Positions 8,924-16,998 of a stretch of 64,000 bases of DNA are shown here, piece by piece; position 1 is the stretch's first letter; the number at the start of each line of letters is the position of its first letter. The position numbers and the translations under genes are program-made. The DNA is from Niallia taxi (lineage in GTDB: Bacteria > Bacillota > Bacilli > Bacillales > Cytobacillaceae): NCBI RefSeq assembly GCF_004005475.1, contig NZ_RZTZ01000002.1, positions 248,001 to 312,000 of the forward strand, read 5' to 3'. A model generated the notes under the pieces. That model searched no databases, was not told the DNA's origin, and saw only the letters and a program-made list of their open reading frames with translations.

Positions 8924-9432
8924 GAAAGTTTCTTATCGGCTGTCTGATTGCTTTCATGTTTATTCTCGAAAGCATTTTTGTAGAATTGCTGCCTGGAGAT
9001 TTGTTTTCGAATCATATTTTAGTGCCGCACTTTTTGATTATTACCATTTTCTTTTTCTCCATTTATGCAAATCGTAATGCTGCTATTATTTATGCCTTTG
9101 TTTTTGGCTTGCTCGTTGACGTTGTGTATACAGAAGTGCTTGGGATATATTTCTTTGTGTTTCCCTTCACTATCTACATATGCAGTAAAATAATGAAGGT
9201 GCTGCACGCAAATTTGCTGGTGGTTTCCGTCATATCGTTACTAGGTATTACTATTTTAGAAATGATCGTGTATGAAATTAACTTTCTTATTCATTTGACA
9301 AGCATGGAATTTATTTATTTTCTCCAACTACGTCTTGTCCCAACATTGATATTGAACGCGATTTTTCTTTTAATTGCTGCATACCCTTATAAGCGTATTT
9401 TTGAAAAGTATGCTGGGGAAGGCAAGGATTGA
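8920..9432 (+). CDS. mreD: Rod-shape determining protein MreD
   Basis: This 170-residue integral membrane protein with about five transmembrane helices is the membrane partner of MreC in the elongasome. Conservation is low in this family; identity rests on size, topology, the LLVDVVYTEVLGIYFF-like segment and position directly after mreC. The overlap with mreC is four bases. A long terminator follows, closing the mreBCD unit. Confidence 0.93.
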   Translation: MRKFLIGCLIAFMFILESIFVELLPGDLFSNHILVPHFLIITIFFFSIYANRNAAIIYAFVFGLLVDVVYTEVLGIYFFVFPFTIYICSKIMKVLHANLLVVSVISLLGITILEMIVYEINFLIHLTSMEFIYFLQLRLVPTLILNAIFLLIAAYPYKRIFEKYAGEGKD

Positions 9433-9460
9433 GAACTGCATGCGAATGTTAATGAAATAA

Positions 9461-9508
9461 CCCTTTTCCATAAAGTGTTTTTTTTGCTTTATGGGAAGGG
9501 ATTTTTCT
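9461..9508 (+). terminator. Terminator after mreD
   Basis: The arm at 9461-9475 pairs with 9487-9500 (one unpaired base) around a T-rich loop and is followed by ATTTTT. It separates mreBCD from minCD. Confidence 0.8.
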
Positions 9509-9547
9509 AGTATTGTCATCATTTTTCAATTCTTTGCTTTGTTTTAA

Positions 9548-9577
9548 AGAGGATTTTTATTTACTTTTGTCGAATAT
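9548..9577 (+). promoter_or_regulatory. Putative sigma-H promoter for minCD
   Basis: AGAGGATTT (9548-9556), a 12-base spacer and GTCGAATAT (9569-9577) match the B. subtilis sigma-H consensus (RNAGGAWWW, 11-12 bases, RNNGAATWW) at every defined position. It lies about 75 bases before minC, consistent with the known sigma-H input at the B. subtilis min locus. Confidence 0.7.
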
Positions 9578-9652
9578 ATAGCAGGAACAAGACTTTTTTT
9601 AGATAGACAGATAAGGATTATTCCTTTTTCTAGCAGAGGTGAACATCTTGAA

Positions 9653-10339
9653 ATGAAAAGAAAGCAGTTAGTAACCATTAAGGGGACAAAAAGTGGCTTA
9701 AGCCTTCATCTCCATGATAACTGTTCCTATGAAGACATGATGAGGGAGCTTGAAGAAAAGCTCCGTGAAAGCTCAAGCATGCACGGGGAGAAACAGAACA
9801 TTACGGTTAATGTTGAGCTTGGCAATAGATACATAACAGAGAATCAGAAAGAAGAGCTTGTCGAGGCGATTCAATCAAAAAAGAATCTCTCTGTCCAAGA
9901 TATAAACAGCAATATTATTACAAAGTCAGAAGCGGAACAAATTGCGCAGGAAAACGAGATTGTATCCGTTGCTAGTATCGTTCGTTCTGGTCAGGTATTG
10001 GAGGTTCCAGGCGACTTATTGCTGATTGGTGATGTCAATCCTGGTGGTAAGGTAGTCGCAGGAGGCAATATTTATATAATGGGAAGCTTAAAAGGTGTGG
10101 CGCATGCAGGTGTGAATGGAAATGAGAAGGCGATTGTCGCTGCATCTGTTATGAGGCCGACACAGCTTCGCATCAATACATTAATAACGAGAGCGCCTGA
10201 TGAGTATCCAGAAAAAGACAAGCGGGATATGGAATGCGCATATGTGGATAACAGTGAAATTATGATTGATAGATTACAAGTGTTAACACATCTAAGACCG
10301 AATTTGACAAAATTGGAAGGGGGACAAAATAATGGGTGA
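9653..10339 (+). CDS. minC: Septum site-determining protein MinC
   Basis: This 228-residue inhibitor of FtsZ ring assembly is recruited to the membrane by MinD. The N-terminal domain opens VTIKGTKSGLSLHLHD, close to B. subtilis MinC. The C-terminal beta-helix (from about residue 100, VVRSGQ-like start then PGDLLLIGDVNPGGKVVAGG) carries the glycine-rich dimer/MinD-binding turns. The ATG at 9653 is used; a TTG five bases earlier is out of frame. The stop overlaps minD by eight bases. No minE is present, as expected for a Bacillus Min system run by DivIVA/MinJ. Confidence 0.96.
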   Translation: MKRKQLVTIKGTKSGLSLHLHDNCSYEDMMRELEEKLRESSSMHGEKQNITVNVELGNRYITENQKEELVEAIQSKKNLSVQDINSNIITKSEAEQIAQENEIVSVASIVRSGQVLEVPGDLLLIGDVNPGGKVVAGGNIYIMGSLKGVAHAGVNGNEKAIVAASVMRPTQLRINTLITRAPDEYPEKDKRDMECAYVDNSEIMIDRLQVLTHLRPNLTKLEGGQNNG

Positions 10340-11135
10340 GGCTATCGTTGTAACGTCTGGAAAGGGTGGTGTCGGGAAAACCACCACGAGCGCTAATATC
10401 GGAACTGCTCTTGCATTGCAAGGGAAAAAAGTTTGTTTAATAGATACAGATATAGGTCTGCGTAACCTTGATGTGGTTATGGGACTTGAAAATAGAATTA
10501 TTTATGATTTGGTGGATGTTGTGGAGGAAAGATGCAAAATTCATCAAGCGCTTGTTAAGGATAAACGATTTGATGATTTATTGTATTTGCTGCCTGCTGC
10601 ACAAACAAGTGATAAAACAGCAGTGCATCCGAAGCAGATGAAGGAGCTTGTTCTTAAGCTAAAACAGGATTACGATTATATTATTATTGATTGCCCGGCA
10701 GGAATCGAACAAGGCTATAAAAATGCTGTTGCTGGTGCAGATAAAGCTATTGTTGTAACTACACCTGAAGTATCATCTGTCAGGGACGCCGACAGAGTTA
10801 TTGGCCTTCTTGAAAAAGAAGATCATATCGAATCTCCGATGTTAGTTATTAACCGTATTAGAAATCATATGATGAAAAACGGCGACATGCTTGATATTGA
10901 TGAAGTAACATCCCATCTATCCATCGGCTTGCTTGGAATCGTGGCAGATGATGATGAAGTAATAAAGGCTTCTAACAGCGGTGAACCAATTGCGCTTAAT
11001 CCAAACAGCAAATCATCACTTGCATACCGAAACATTGCCAGAAGAATTCTAGGCGAAACAGTTCCGCTTCAACATTTAGAAGAGGAATCAAAAGGTATGT
11101 TTGCCCGTATAAAAATGTTCTTCGGAGCGAAATAA
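10332..11135 (+). CDS. minD: Septum site-determining ATPase MinD
   Basis: This 267-residue ParA/MinD-family ATPase binds the membrane as an ATP-dimer and carries MinC to the division septum and poles. The deviant Walker A GKGGVGKTT is at residues 10-18. Switch-region sequence DIGLRNLD and the IIIDCPAGIE Walker B are present, and a C-terminal amphipathic membrane-targeting helix ends the protein (KGMFARIKMFFGAK). It overlaps minC by eight bases. Two hairpins follow before the opposite-strand fra gene. Confidence 0.98.
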   Translation: MGEAIVVTSGKGGVGKTTTSANIGTALALQGKKVCLIDTDIGLRNLDVVMGLENRIIYDLVDVVEERCKIHQALVKDKRFDDLLYLLPAAQTSDKTAVHPKQMKELVLKLKQDYDYIIIDCPAGIEQGYKNAVAGADKAIVVTTPEVSSVRDADRVIGLLEKEDHIESPMLVINRIRNHMMKNGDMLDIDEVTSHLSIGLLGIVADDDEVIKASNSGEPIALNPNSKSSLAYRNIARRILGETVPLQHLEEESKGMFARIKMFFGAK

Positions 11136-11136
11136 A

Positions 11137-11164
11137 AAAGCAGCTTATATTCATAAGCTGCTTT
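11137..11164 (-). terminator. Terminator serving the minus-strand fra gene
   Basis: A 12-bp perfect stem (11137-11148 with 11153-11164). Read on the minus strand it is followed by TTTATT; on the plus strand it has no U-tract. It therefore most likely stops fra transcription before it enters minD. Confidence 0.6.
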
Positions 11165-11169
11165 GCATT

Positions 11170-11207
11170 GCCGACAACTGGATAGGTTGTCGGCAGTTTT
11201 TTTATTT
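11170..11207 (+). terminator. Terminator after minCD
   Basis: A perfect 9-bp GC-rich stem (11170-11178 with 11186-11194), 7-base loop and a run of seven T residues. It overlaps the end of fra. Confidence 0.88.
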
Positions 11208-11573
11208 CCGCCAGAAAGTAGTACAGTCTGCTTTATCGGCAATATTAAATTCAATCATTTTTGCCAACAGAGAAAAATCGACTGGTTTTTCCCACTTAAT
11301 GCGCACTAATTCTTTTGTGTGATCATAGCCTGACTCTTTAATATCATTGGAAAAACGTTCAATGACGACTTTTTCAGGAGCAACTGCTAAATGGTGTTTA
11401 GCAATGCTAAAGCCGATAATAAATGTTTCGTGATCTGTAAACATTGGCTGCTTCCATGCTATTTTTGCCACTAGATTTGGATAGTTTTCTGCAACCCAGC
11501 TTAAAACCTCTTCTGTCCGTTCCCGGTGCAGCGGGTTATCAATCTTCTCTAAATATTCTGCGAATGCTTCCAT
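11202..11573 (-). CDS. fra: Frataxin-like iron chaperone (DUF1801/YdhG family)
   Basis: A 123-residue cytoplasmic protein very like B. subtilis Fra (YdhG), a frataxin-fold protein that delivers iron for Fe-S cluster and heme synthesis. Conserved features are the [12 protein letters not shown] start, [16 protein letters not shown], the HLAVAPEKV segment and the closing ADCTTFWRK. The start codon follows CAGGAGGA on the minus strand. It is transcribed towards minD, with a hairpin between them. In B. subtilis, ydhG is elsewhere, so this location reflects a local rearrangement. The role is from family knowledge. Confidence 0.88.
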   Translation of the reverse strand: MEAFAEYLEKIDNPLHRERTEEVLSWVAENYPNLVAKIAWKQPMFTDHETFIIGFSIAKHHLAVAPEKVVIERFSNDIKESGYDHTKELVRIKWEKPVDFSLLAKMIEFNIADKADCTTFWRK

Positions 11574-11640
11574 TAGTTCCTCCTGATAGAAATTAGCTAT
11601 TTTTACAGCCCCTCCGCAGAACAGAGGGACAATCCTTTTA

Positions 11641-12252
11641 TTATGATTTTATAAGGCGTTTACGAATATACAAGAAAAGGAAAACAATGATAGCAAGTGC
11701 AATGACTACATAAATAATATTAGAATAAATATCCATATATTCAACGATTGATTCCCATGATGAACCAACAGCAGCGCCGATACGAATCAGCACATAGTTC
11801 CAAATAAGCGTACCAAGTGTTGTTAATACAAGGAAGATACCGAAGTTCATTTTTGCCATTCCAGCAGGCAGAGAAATTAAACTTCTAATAAGCGGAATAA
11901 AACGACAGAAAAAAACAGTCCAGTAACCGTATTTGTCAAACCAGCCGTTTGCTTTATGTACATCTTCTTTAGTCAATCTAATAATATGTCCCCATCTATC
12001 TACTATACTCTCTATCTTTTCCATATTTAAAAGTGTTCCGATCCAATAAAGGATAACTGCACCCAAAACAGAACCTACTGTCGAAACAGCAACAACACCA
12101 AAAACAGTCATATCAGTATAGGTTGTCATGAAACCGCCGAATGTTAGGATGATTTCTGATGGGATGGGAGGAAAGATATTTTCTATTGTTATCAATAGTA
12201 ATATTCCGATATAACCGAATTCCTCCATCGTGTTTGTAATCCAATTTTCCAT
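11641..12252 (-). CDS. DedA family membrane protein
   Basis: This 203-residue polytopic protein belongs to the DedA/SNARE-associated family, whose members include undecaprenyl-phosphate and phosphatidylethanolamine flippases. It has the N-terminal re-entrant region with [13 protein letters not shown], the [13 protein letters not shown] segment, and the [20 protein letters not shown] motif with its essential arginines, then C-terminal transmembrane helices. The start has a strong AAAGGAGG site. Which lipid it handles cannot be told from sequence; B. subtilis has several DedA paralogues. It lies upstream of fra on the same strand, 67 bases apart, possibly a single transcript. Confidence 0.93.
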   Translation of the reverse strand: MENWITNTMEEFGYIGILLLITIENIFPPIPSEIILTFGGFMTTYTDMTVFGVVAVSTVGSVLGAVILYWIGTLLNMEKIESIVDRWGHIIRLTKEDVHKANGWFDKYGYWTVFFCRFIPLIRSLISLPAGMAKMNFGIFLVLTTLGTLIWNYVLIRIGAAVGSSWESIVEYMDIYSNIIYVVIALAIIVFLFLYIRKRLIKS

Positions 12253-12411
12253 AAAGACCTCCTTTTTGTTTTAACGATTATGTTAATTGCCCTTTCCCAA
12301 AAGGACAAATATTTTCCATAAACAGTATTACTTTAATAATAGCAAAAGTAGTGATGAAATTGCCAATATAAACAGGAGAATAAGGAAAGCACATAAATTT
12401 TGCAGGCTGTT

Positions 12412-12441
12412 GTCATACTTGTTTTGAATGATTCATAGAAT
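12412..12441 (+). promoter_or_regulatory. Putative sigma-E promoter for spoIVFA-spoIVFB
   Basis: GTCATACT (12412-12419), exactly 14 bases, then CATAGAAT (12434-12441) resemble the mother-cell sigma-E consensus (KMATATT, 14 bases, CATACAMT). It lies 38 bases before the TTG start of spoIVFA, a gene known to be sigma-E dependent. Confidence 0.6.
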
Positions 12442-12478
12442 AAGACTATTAGGACAAGGTATTGGGGAGGAGAGACTT

Positions 12479-13255
12479 TTGAGTTCACGTGCAGATGAAA
12501 TCAGGAGAAGAATTGAAAAAAGAAAAAGAGAACGAGAAAGAATGCAGAAAAATGTGGAGAGAAGGATTCTTTGGAATGATGAAGAAGAATCTAACGACCA
12601 CAATACCTTCCATTATGAAAATGACAATAAGGATGATTTTCATCCACTATTCCGCAAGGATTTATTCCTATTAAAAATACTAGGTGCAGCCGTTTTGTTT
12701 TTAGCAGTGGCAATTATCGTGAGAAATCAATCCCCTACCCTCCAAAAAGCAGAAACATCAATAAGACAAGCAATGAATCAAGAATTCAATTTTGCCTTTG
12801 TGTCTAATTGGTATGAGGATCAGTTTGGCAAGCCGCTTGCCTTCTTACCAACAAAGGCTGGTGAGGAAGAGCCTGCAGATGACAACCCATTACAGCAATA
12901 TGCCCTATCTGCTTCTGGAAAAATTTTAGAAGATTTTGCTGATACAGGACAGCGGGTGGCAATTGAAACAGGCATTGATACGACAGTGCAGGCATTGAAC
13001 GAAGGGACGGTTACATTTATAGGGGAGAAAGAGGGGTTTGGAAACACCGTGGTGATACAGCATAGTGATAAAAGCGAATCTTGGTATGGCAATCTGGAAG
13101 AGGTTGATGTAAGAATTTACGAAGCTGTCAAAAAAGGCACAAAGGTCGGTTTAGCTTCCGGCTATGGAACAAATGATACACTTGGCTTATTCTACTTTGC
13201 TATTAAAAAAGATGATGATTTTATCGATCCCATTCAGGTGATCGAGTTTGAATAA
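12479..13255 (+). CDS. spoIVFA: Stage IV sporulation protein FA, inhibitor/anchor of SpoIVFB
   Basis: This is a 258-residue bitopic protein of the outer forespore membrane that holds the SpoIVFB protease in an inactive complex with BofA until it is cleaved by forespore-secreted proteases. An N-terminal charged region (SSRADEIRRRIEKRKRER) matches the B. subtilis start. One transmembrane helix lies near residues 80-98, and a C-terminal LytM/M23-like domain ends FIDPIQVIEFE. The M23 zinc ligands look incomplete, consistent with a non-enzymatic role. The start is TTG 12479 with GGGGAGG eight bases upstream; the ATG at 12428 is in frame but lies inside the promoter region. It overlaps spoIVFB by eight bases. 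Confidence 0.93.
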   Translation: MSSRADEIRRRIEKRKRERERMQKNVERRILWNDEEESNDHNTFHYENDNKDDFHPLFRKDLFLLKILGAAVLFLAVAIIVRNQSPTLQKAETSIRQAMNQEFNFAFVSNWYEDQFGKPLAFLPTKAGEEEPADDNPLQQYALSASGKILEDFADTGQRVAIETGIDTTVQALNEGTVTFIGEKEGFGNTVVIQHSDKSESWYGNLEEVDVRIYEAVKKGTKVGLASGYGTNDTLGLFYFAIKKDDDFIDPIQVIEFE

Positions 13256-14108
13256 GTACCTACGTGTATTTCAATCAATTTATATTCATCCATTCTTATG
13301 GGCTGTTATTGGCATAGGCGTCATAACCGCCCATTTTTATGAATTATGCTTGCTTTTGCTTATCATTCTTGTGCATGAATTAGGGCATGCGCTCGCTGCA
13401 GCTCACTTTTCATGGAGAATTAAACGAATTGCCTTGCTTCCTTTCGGCGGTGTGGCAGAAATGGATGAGCATGGCAATAGACCGTTAAAAGAGGAAGCAA
13501 TTGTAACGATTGCAGGACCGCTTCAGCATATATGGATGGTTGCATTAGGCTATATCGCTTATGAACAAGGGGTGATGTCGGAATACCTTTTTCATTCTTT
13601 TTTAGAATTTAATTTGATGATTTTTTGTTTTAATTTACTCCCTATTTGGCCGCTGGATGGGGGGAAGGTTTTGTTTTTATTTTTATCTTTAAAGAAGTCC
13701 TTTCCGGCTGCCCATAAAATAACACTGCTTTTGTCCTTAACTGTTACCCTTTTGTTTTTAGGTGCAATCCTTTTATATATGCCAACAAATCTTAATGCAT
13801 GGATTATTTTGCTGTTTTTGTGGTTCTCGCTGTTTTATGAGTGGAAGCAAAGGCGCTATATATTTCTCCGATTTTTACTGGAGAGATATTATGGAAAAAC
13901 AAATGAACTCAGAAAGCTAATGCCGATAGAGGTCAAAGAAGAGGAGCTTTTGTTTCATGTTTTAGAACGATTTCATCGTGGCTGCAAGCATCCAATCGTA
14001 TTGAAAAAGGGAAAAGTGAACCACTCCTTAGATGAGAATGAAGTGCTTCACGCTTATTTCGCAGAAAAGCTTGTGACCGCTAAAATTAGTGATTTACTGT
14101 ACCGGTGA
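13248..14108 (+). CDS. spoIVFB: Site-2 protease SpoIVFB (pro-sigma-K processing)
   Basis: This 286-residue intramembrane metalloprotease cleaves pro-sigma-K in the mother cell. The zinc motif HELGH falls at residues 43-47 and the third ligand Asp at 137 (IWPLDGG), the same numbering as in B. subtilis. About six transmembrane helices are followed by a CBS-like C-terminal cytoplasmic domain that binds ATP and substrate. The start is TTG at 13248, overlapping the spoIVFA stop; the coupling fits a one-to-one complex of inhibitor and protease. Confidence 0.97.
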   Translation: MNKYLRVFQSIYIHPFLWAVIGIGVITAHFYELCLLLLIILVHELGHALAAAHFSWRIKRIALLPFGGVAEMDEHGNRPLKEEAIVTIAGPLQHIWMVALGYIAYEQGVMSEYLFHSFLEFNLMIFCFNLLPIWPLDGGKVLFLFLSLKKSFPAAHKITLLLSLTVTLLFLGAILLYMPTNLNAWIILLFLWFSLFYEWKQRRYIFLRFLLERYYGKTNELRKLMPIEVKEEELLFHVLERFHRGCKHPIVLKKGKVNHSLDENEVLHAYFAEKLVTAKISDLLYR

Positions 14109-14114
14109 GTGGGT

Positions 14115-14143
14115 GAGATGTCAGGATTCCAGACATCTCTTTA
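14115..14143 (+). terminator. Weak terminator-like hairpin after spoIVFB
   Basis: An 8-bp perfect stem (14115-14122 with 14132-14139) followed by only TTTAT. It may attenuate rather than stop transcription into the RNase gene. Confidence 0.35.
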
Positions 14144-14213
14144 TGCTGTCTTTCTTTCCTGATTAAAAATCAGGTACAATAGAAGAATCATGGAACAAAA
14201 AGGATGAATGTGT

Positions 14214-15665
14214 TTGGAAAAGATGTTAGTAAATATGAAATCCAGAGAGAAGCGGTTTGCTTATCTCTTCAATAATAAATTAGAAAGACTGTATATCGAG
14301 CAGCCCCAGCAGAAGTCTGCTGTTGGCAATATATATGTAGGAATTGTTACAAAGGTGGCACCTGGTATGAATGCTGCTTTTGTTGATATCGGCGAAGTCA
14401 AAAACTGCTATTTGCCAAAGGATAAGCTAGCTTCCTATTCGGCTGATGACAGCTCCTTTAATGAAAAGAAAAACAGAAGTATATCGACATATATAAAACA
14501 AGGGGAAAAGGTACTTGTCCAGGTTGTCAAGGATGCAACAGGGACAAAGGGTCCTAAGCTGACAGGGATTGTCGAGCTCCAGAAGGATAATCTTGTGTAT
14601 ATGCCTTACGGGAGGTATATTGCTGTCTCCAAAAAGCTGGCTGACCAAAAACTACAACAGCAATTGCGCTCCGTCGGAAAAAAACTCACAGCTCAATCAG
14701 AAGGACTTATCTTTCGGACAAGCGCTGCAAATGCAAGTGAAGCAGAACTTACAGCAGAAGTAGACGAATTGCGGCAGAAGTATACCGAATTATTAAGACA
14801 AGCTGCCACTGCAAAAAAACCAGCATTGCTTTTAGCAAATAATGATTACGAACGAGAGCTGTTTCGCATTTTGGAAAAGATGGAATCAGGTGAGGTTTTT
14901 GTTGATACACAGGAGGAAGCTAAAGGCTGGAGCAGTGTCTTTCCTAAGCTAACCTTTCACTATTATGCTGATAACAAAAATCTTTTTTCCTTCTTTGCTG
15001 TTGAAAAGGACATTGAGGATGCCTTAAAAAGAATCGTTTGGCTTGAAAAGGGAGCGTATCTGATTATTGATGAAACGGAAGCAGCGACCATTATTGATGT
15101 GAATACAGGTAAGTATGAAGGCAAGCATAATTTGGAGCAAACTGCTTTTGATACGAATCGGTATGCAGCACTTGAAGCGGCCAGACAGCTTAAAGTAAGA
15201 GATTTATCGGGAATTATCTTAATTGATTTTATCGACATGCCAAAGGAGCATGAAAGAAAAATCGAAGAAATTATGAAAAAAGAGCTGCAAAAGGACAGCA
15301 GGCAAACAAAGGTTATTGGCTTTACTGCACTCGGTATTCTCCAAATCACCCGCAAAAAAACGGTCGTGCCGCTCTCACAAGCTGTTAAAACAAAATGCCC
15401 AGTTTGTGACGGCACTGGTGCTGTAATGAGCGCTGAAAGTATGGCTTTTAAGCTAGAGCGGGAACTATGGGAATATGAAAGAAGTGACCACGATTTAATA
15501 GAAGTAGAGGCACAGCGTGAGGTAATCAAGGTTTTCTCAGGAAAAGATAAGCAGCATTTAAAGCGGCTCGAAGAAATACTTGGCATGCAAATCACCTTGC
15601 ACGAAAGGGACTTTGCGATTCCCGACTATCATATTAAGTATATTGGCCAAAAAAATAATAGCTAA
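14214..15665 (+). CDS. rng: Ribonuclease E/G family endoribonuclease
   Basis: This 483-residue RNase E/G catalytic domain comes without the long scaffold tail of RNase E. It would cleave AU-rich single-stranded RNA, acting in rRNA maturation and mRNA decay. It has the S1-like region at the start (GNIYVGIVTKVAPGMNAAFV), then the DNase I-like domain with catalytic aspartates in IDVNTGKYEG and IDFIDMP, and the zinc-link CPVCDGTG. The TTG at 14214 is preferred: AAGGATG lies eight bases before it, whereas the ATG at 14208 is too close. B. subtilis 168 lacks this enzyme and uses RNase Y, though other Bacillaceae have it beside rplU. Confidence 0.92.
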   Translation: MEKMLVNMKSREKRFAYLFNNKLERLYIEQPQQKSAVGNIYVGIVTKVAPGMNAAFVDIGEVKNCYLPKDKLASYSADDSSFNEKKNRSISTYIKQGEKVLVQVVKDATGTKGPKLTGIVELQKDNLVYMPYGRYIAVSKKLADQKLQQQLRSVGKKLTAQSEGLIFRTSAANASEAELTAEVDELRQKYTELLRQAATAKKPALLLANNDYERELFRILEKMESGEVFVDTQEEAKGWSSVFPKLTFHYYADNKNLFSFFAVEKDIEDALKRIVWLEKGAYLIIDETEAATIIDVNTGKYEGKHNLEQTAFDTNRYAALEAARQLKVRDLSGIILIDFIDMPKEHERKIEEIMKKELQKDSRQTKVIGFTALGILQITRKKTVVPLSQAVKTKCPVCDGTGAVMSAESMAFKLERELWEYERSDHDLIEVEAQREVIKVFSGKDKQHLKRLEEILGMQITLHERDFAIPDYHIKYIGQKNNS

Positions 15666-15684
15666 GAGAAACCAAAACGATTGA

Positions 15685-15713
15685 TTGACAGTATCCTGAA
15701 ATCGTGTTAGTAT
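15685..15713 (+). promoter_or_regulatory. Sigma-A promoter of the rplU operon
   Basis: TTGACA (15685-15690), a 17-base spacer and TAGTAT (15708-15713). It directly precedes the L21 leader. Confidence 0.75.
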
Positions 15714-15721
15714 TTTAATGT

Positions 15722-15816
15722 TGTTTGTAGCACCCGCTACTACAACCGCACAGAACAGGTTACATAAGTCTTTGGTTAACAAAGCGCCTGTGATTGGCGA
15801 GTCTTAGTATAACAAG
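15722..15816 (+). ncRNA. Ribosomal protein L21 leader (cis-regulatory RNA)
   Basis: A structured 5' leader before rplU matches the known Bacillus L21 leader by position and shape. The first hairpin has arms 15727-15731 and 15736-15740. The second has an outer ACAGG/CCTGT stem (15755-15759 with 15787-15791) enclosing CTTTG/CAAAG. It is thought to mediate autogenous control by L21. Confidence 0.75.
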
Positions 15817-15829
15817 GAGGTGCATTTTA

Positions 15830-16138
15830 ATGTACGCAATTATTGAAACAGGCGGAAAGCAAATCAAAGTTGAAGAAGGTCAAGCTATCTACATTGAGAA
15901 ATTAAACAGTGAAGCTGGCGAGACAGTTACTTTCGACCGCGTTCTTTTCGTTGGCGGAGAAAATGTAAAAGTAGGAAGCCCAGTTGTTGAAGGAGCTACT
16001 GTTACAGCTAAAGTTGAAAAACAAGGCCGTCAAAAGAAAATCATCGTTTTCAAATACAAAGCGAAGAAAAACTATCATAAAAAGCAAGGTCATCGTCAAC
16101 CGTACACAAAAGTTGTTATTGAAAAAATCAACGCGTAA
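15830..16138 (+). CDS. rplU: 50S ribosomal protein L21
   Basis: This 102-residue L21 of the large subunit binds 23S rRNA. It has the standard start [18 protein letters not shown] and a basic C-terminus with [18 protein letters not shown]. An in-frame start lies upstream at 15794, but the ATG at 15830 follows AAGGAGGTG and matches every L21. It is first in rplU-prp-rpmA, with nine bases to the next gene. Expression is likely set by the structured leader ahead of it. Confidence 0.98.
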   Translation: MYAIIETGGKQIKVEEGQAIYIEKLNSEAGETVTFDRVLFVGGENVKVGSPVVEGATVTAKVEKQGRQKKIIVFKYKAKKNYHKKQGHRQPYTKVVIEKINA

Positions 16139-16147
16139 GGTGTTTGT

Positions 16148-16480
16148 ATGATCGACATAACGATTAACAAAACAGATTCAGGCGTTATTGAATCATTTAC
16201 AATAAGCGGTCATGCCTTGTTTGCTAATCATGGGAATGATATTGTCTGTGCTGGTGTTTCAGCTGTCTCCATCGGAGCGATTAACGCAGTTATATCCATT
16301 ACAGGCATCACACCTGATATAGAGCAAGGCAAAGATGGCGGATTTTTGAGCTGTGGCATACCTGCAAATCTTCCTGCTGAAACTCGTGAAAGAATTCAAC
16401 TTCTTTTAGAGGGGATGGTCGTTTCCTTGGAGACGATTGAACGGGACTATGGCAAGCATGTTGCAATCAAGTATAATTAA
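16148..16480 (+). CDS. prp: Ribosomal-processing cysteine protease Prp
   Basis: A 110-residue cysteine protease (YsxB family) that removes the N-terminal extension of ribosomal protein L27 in Firmicutes. The catalytic pair H22 and C34 is intact in GHALFANHGNDIVCAGVSA, at the same numbering as in Staphylococcus aureus Prp. The gene sits between rplU and rpmA, its substrate gene, 16 bases from the latter's start. It is essential where the extended L27 is present because uncleaved L27 blocks ribosome function. Confidence 0.95.
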   Translation: MIDITINKTDSGVIESFTISGHALFANHGNDIVCAGVSAVSIGAINAVISITGITPDIEQGKDGGFLSCGIPANLPAETRERIQLLLEGMVVSLETIERDYGKHVAIKYN

Positions 16481-16484
16481 ATAG

Positions 16485-16787
<303 letters not shown>

Positions 16788-16801
16788 GTTTCTTATGAAA
16801 A

Positions 16802-16836
16802 GGCTGGCTCTTTTGGAGTCAGTCTTTTATTTTATT
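16802..16836 (+). terminator. Terminator after rpmA
   Basis: A 9-bp stem with two G-U pairs (16802-16810 with 16816-16824) and a T-rich tail. Confidence 0.8.
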
Positions 16837-16844
16837 TAGTTTTT

Positions 16845-16888
16845 CAGCACTTAGACAGACAGCATGTATGCTTTCTGTCTAAGTGCTG
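16845..16888. repeat. 44-bp near-perfect palindrome upstream of spo0B
   Basis: Outer arms 16845-16859 and 16874-16888 are perfect over 15 bp. After one C/T mismatch, inner arms 16861-16865 and 16868-16872 pair as well, leaving only GT at the centre. Neither side has a U-tract, so it is not an ordinary terminator. It lies 110 bases before spo0B. Confidence 0.85.
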
Positions 16889-16998
16889 AAAGAAAAGATT
16901 TGCATTTTTTTGCTATATTTTTACGTGTCGTTTCATTTTTTGTTATACTTACATACGAGAAGTCTTCTGACACTAAATAACCGTGTAGGAGTACGATA

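Noticed and set aside
12489-12674. Lys/Met-rich frame overlapping the start of spoIVFA
   Set aside because: It is the +1 shadow of the charged SpoIVFA N-terminus.
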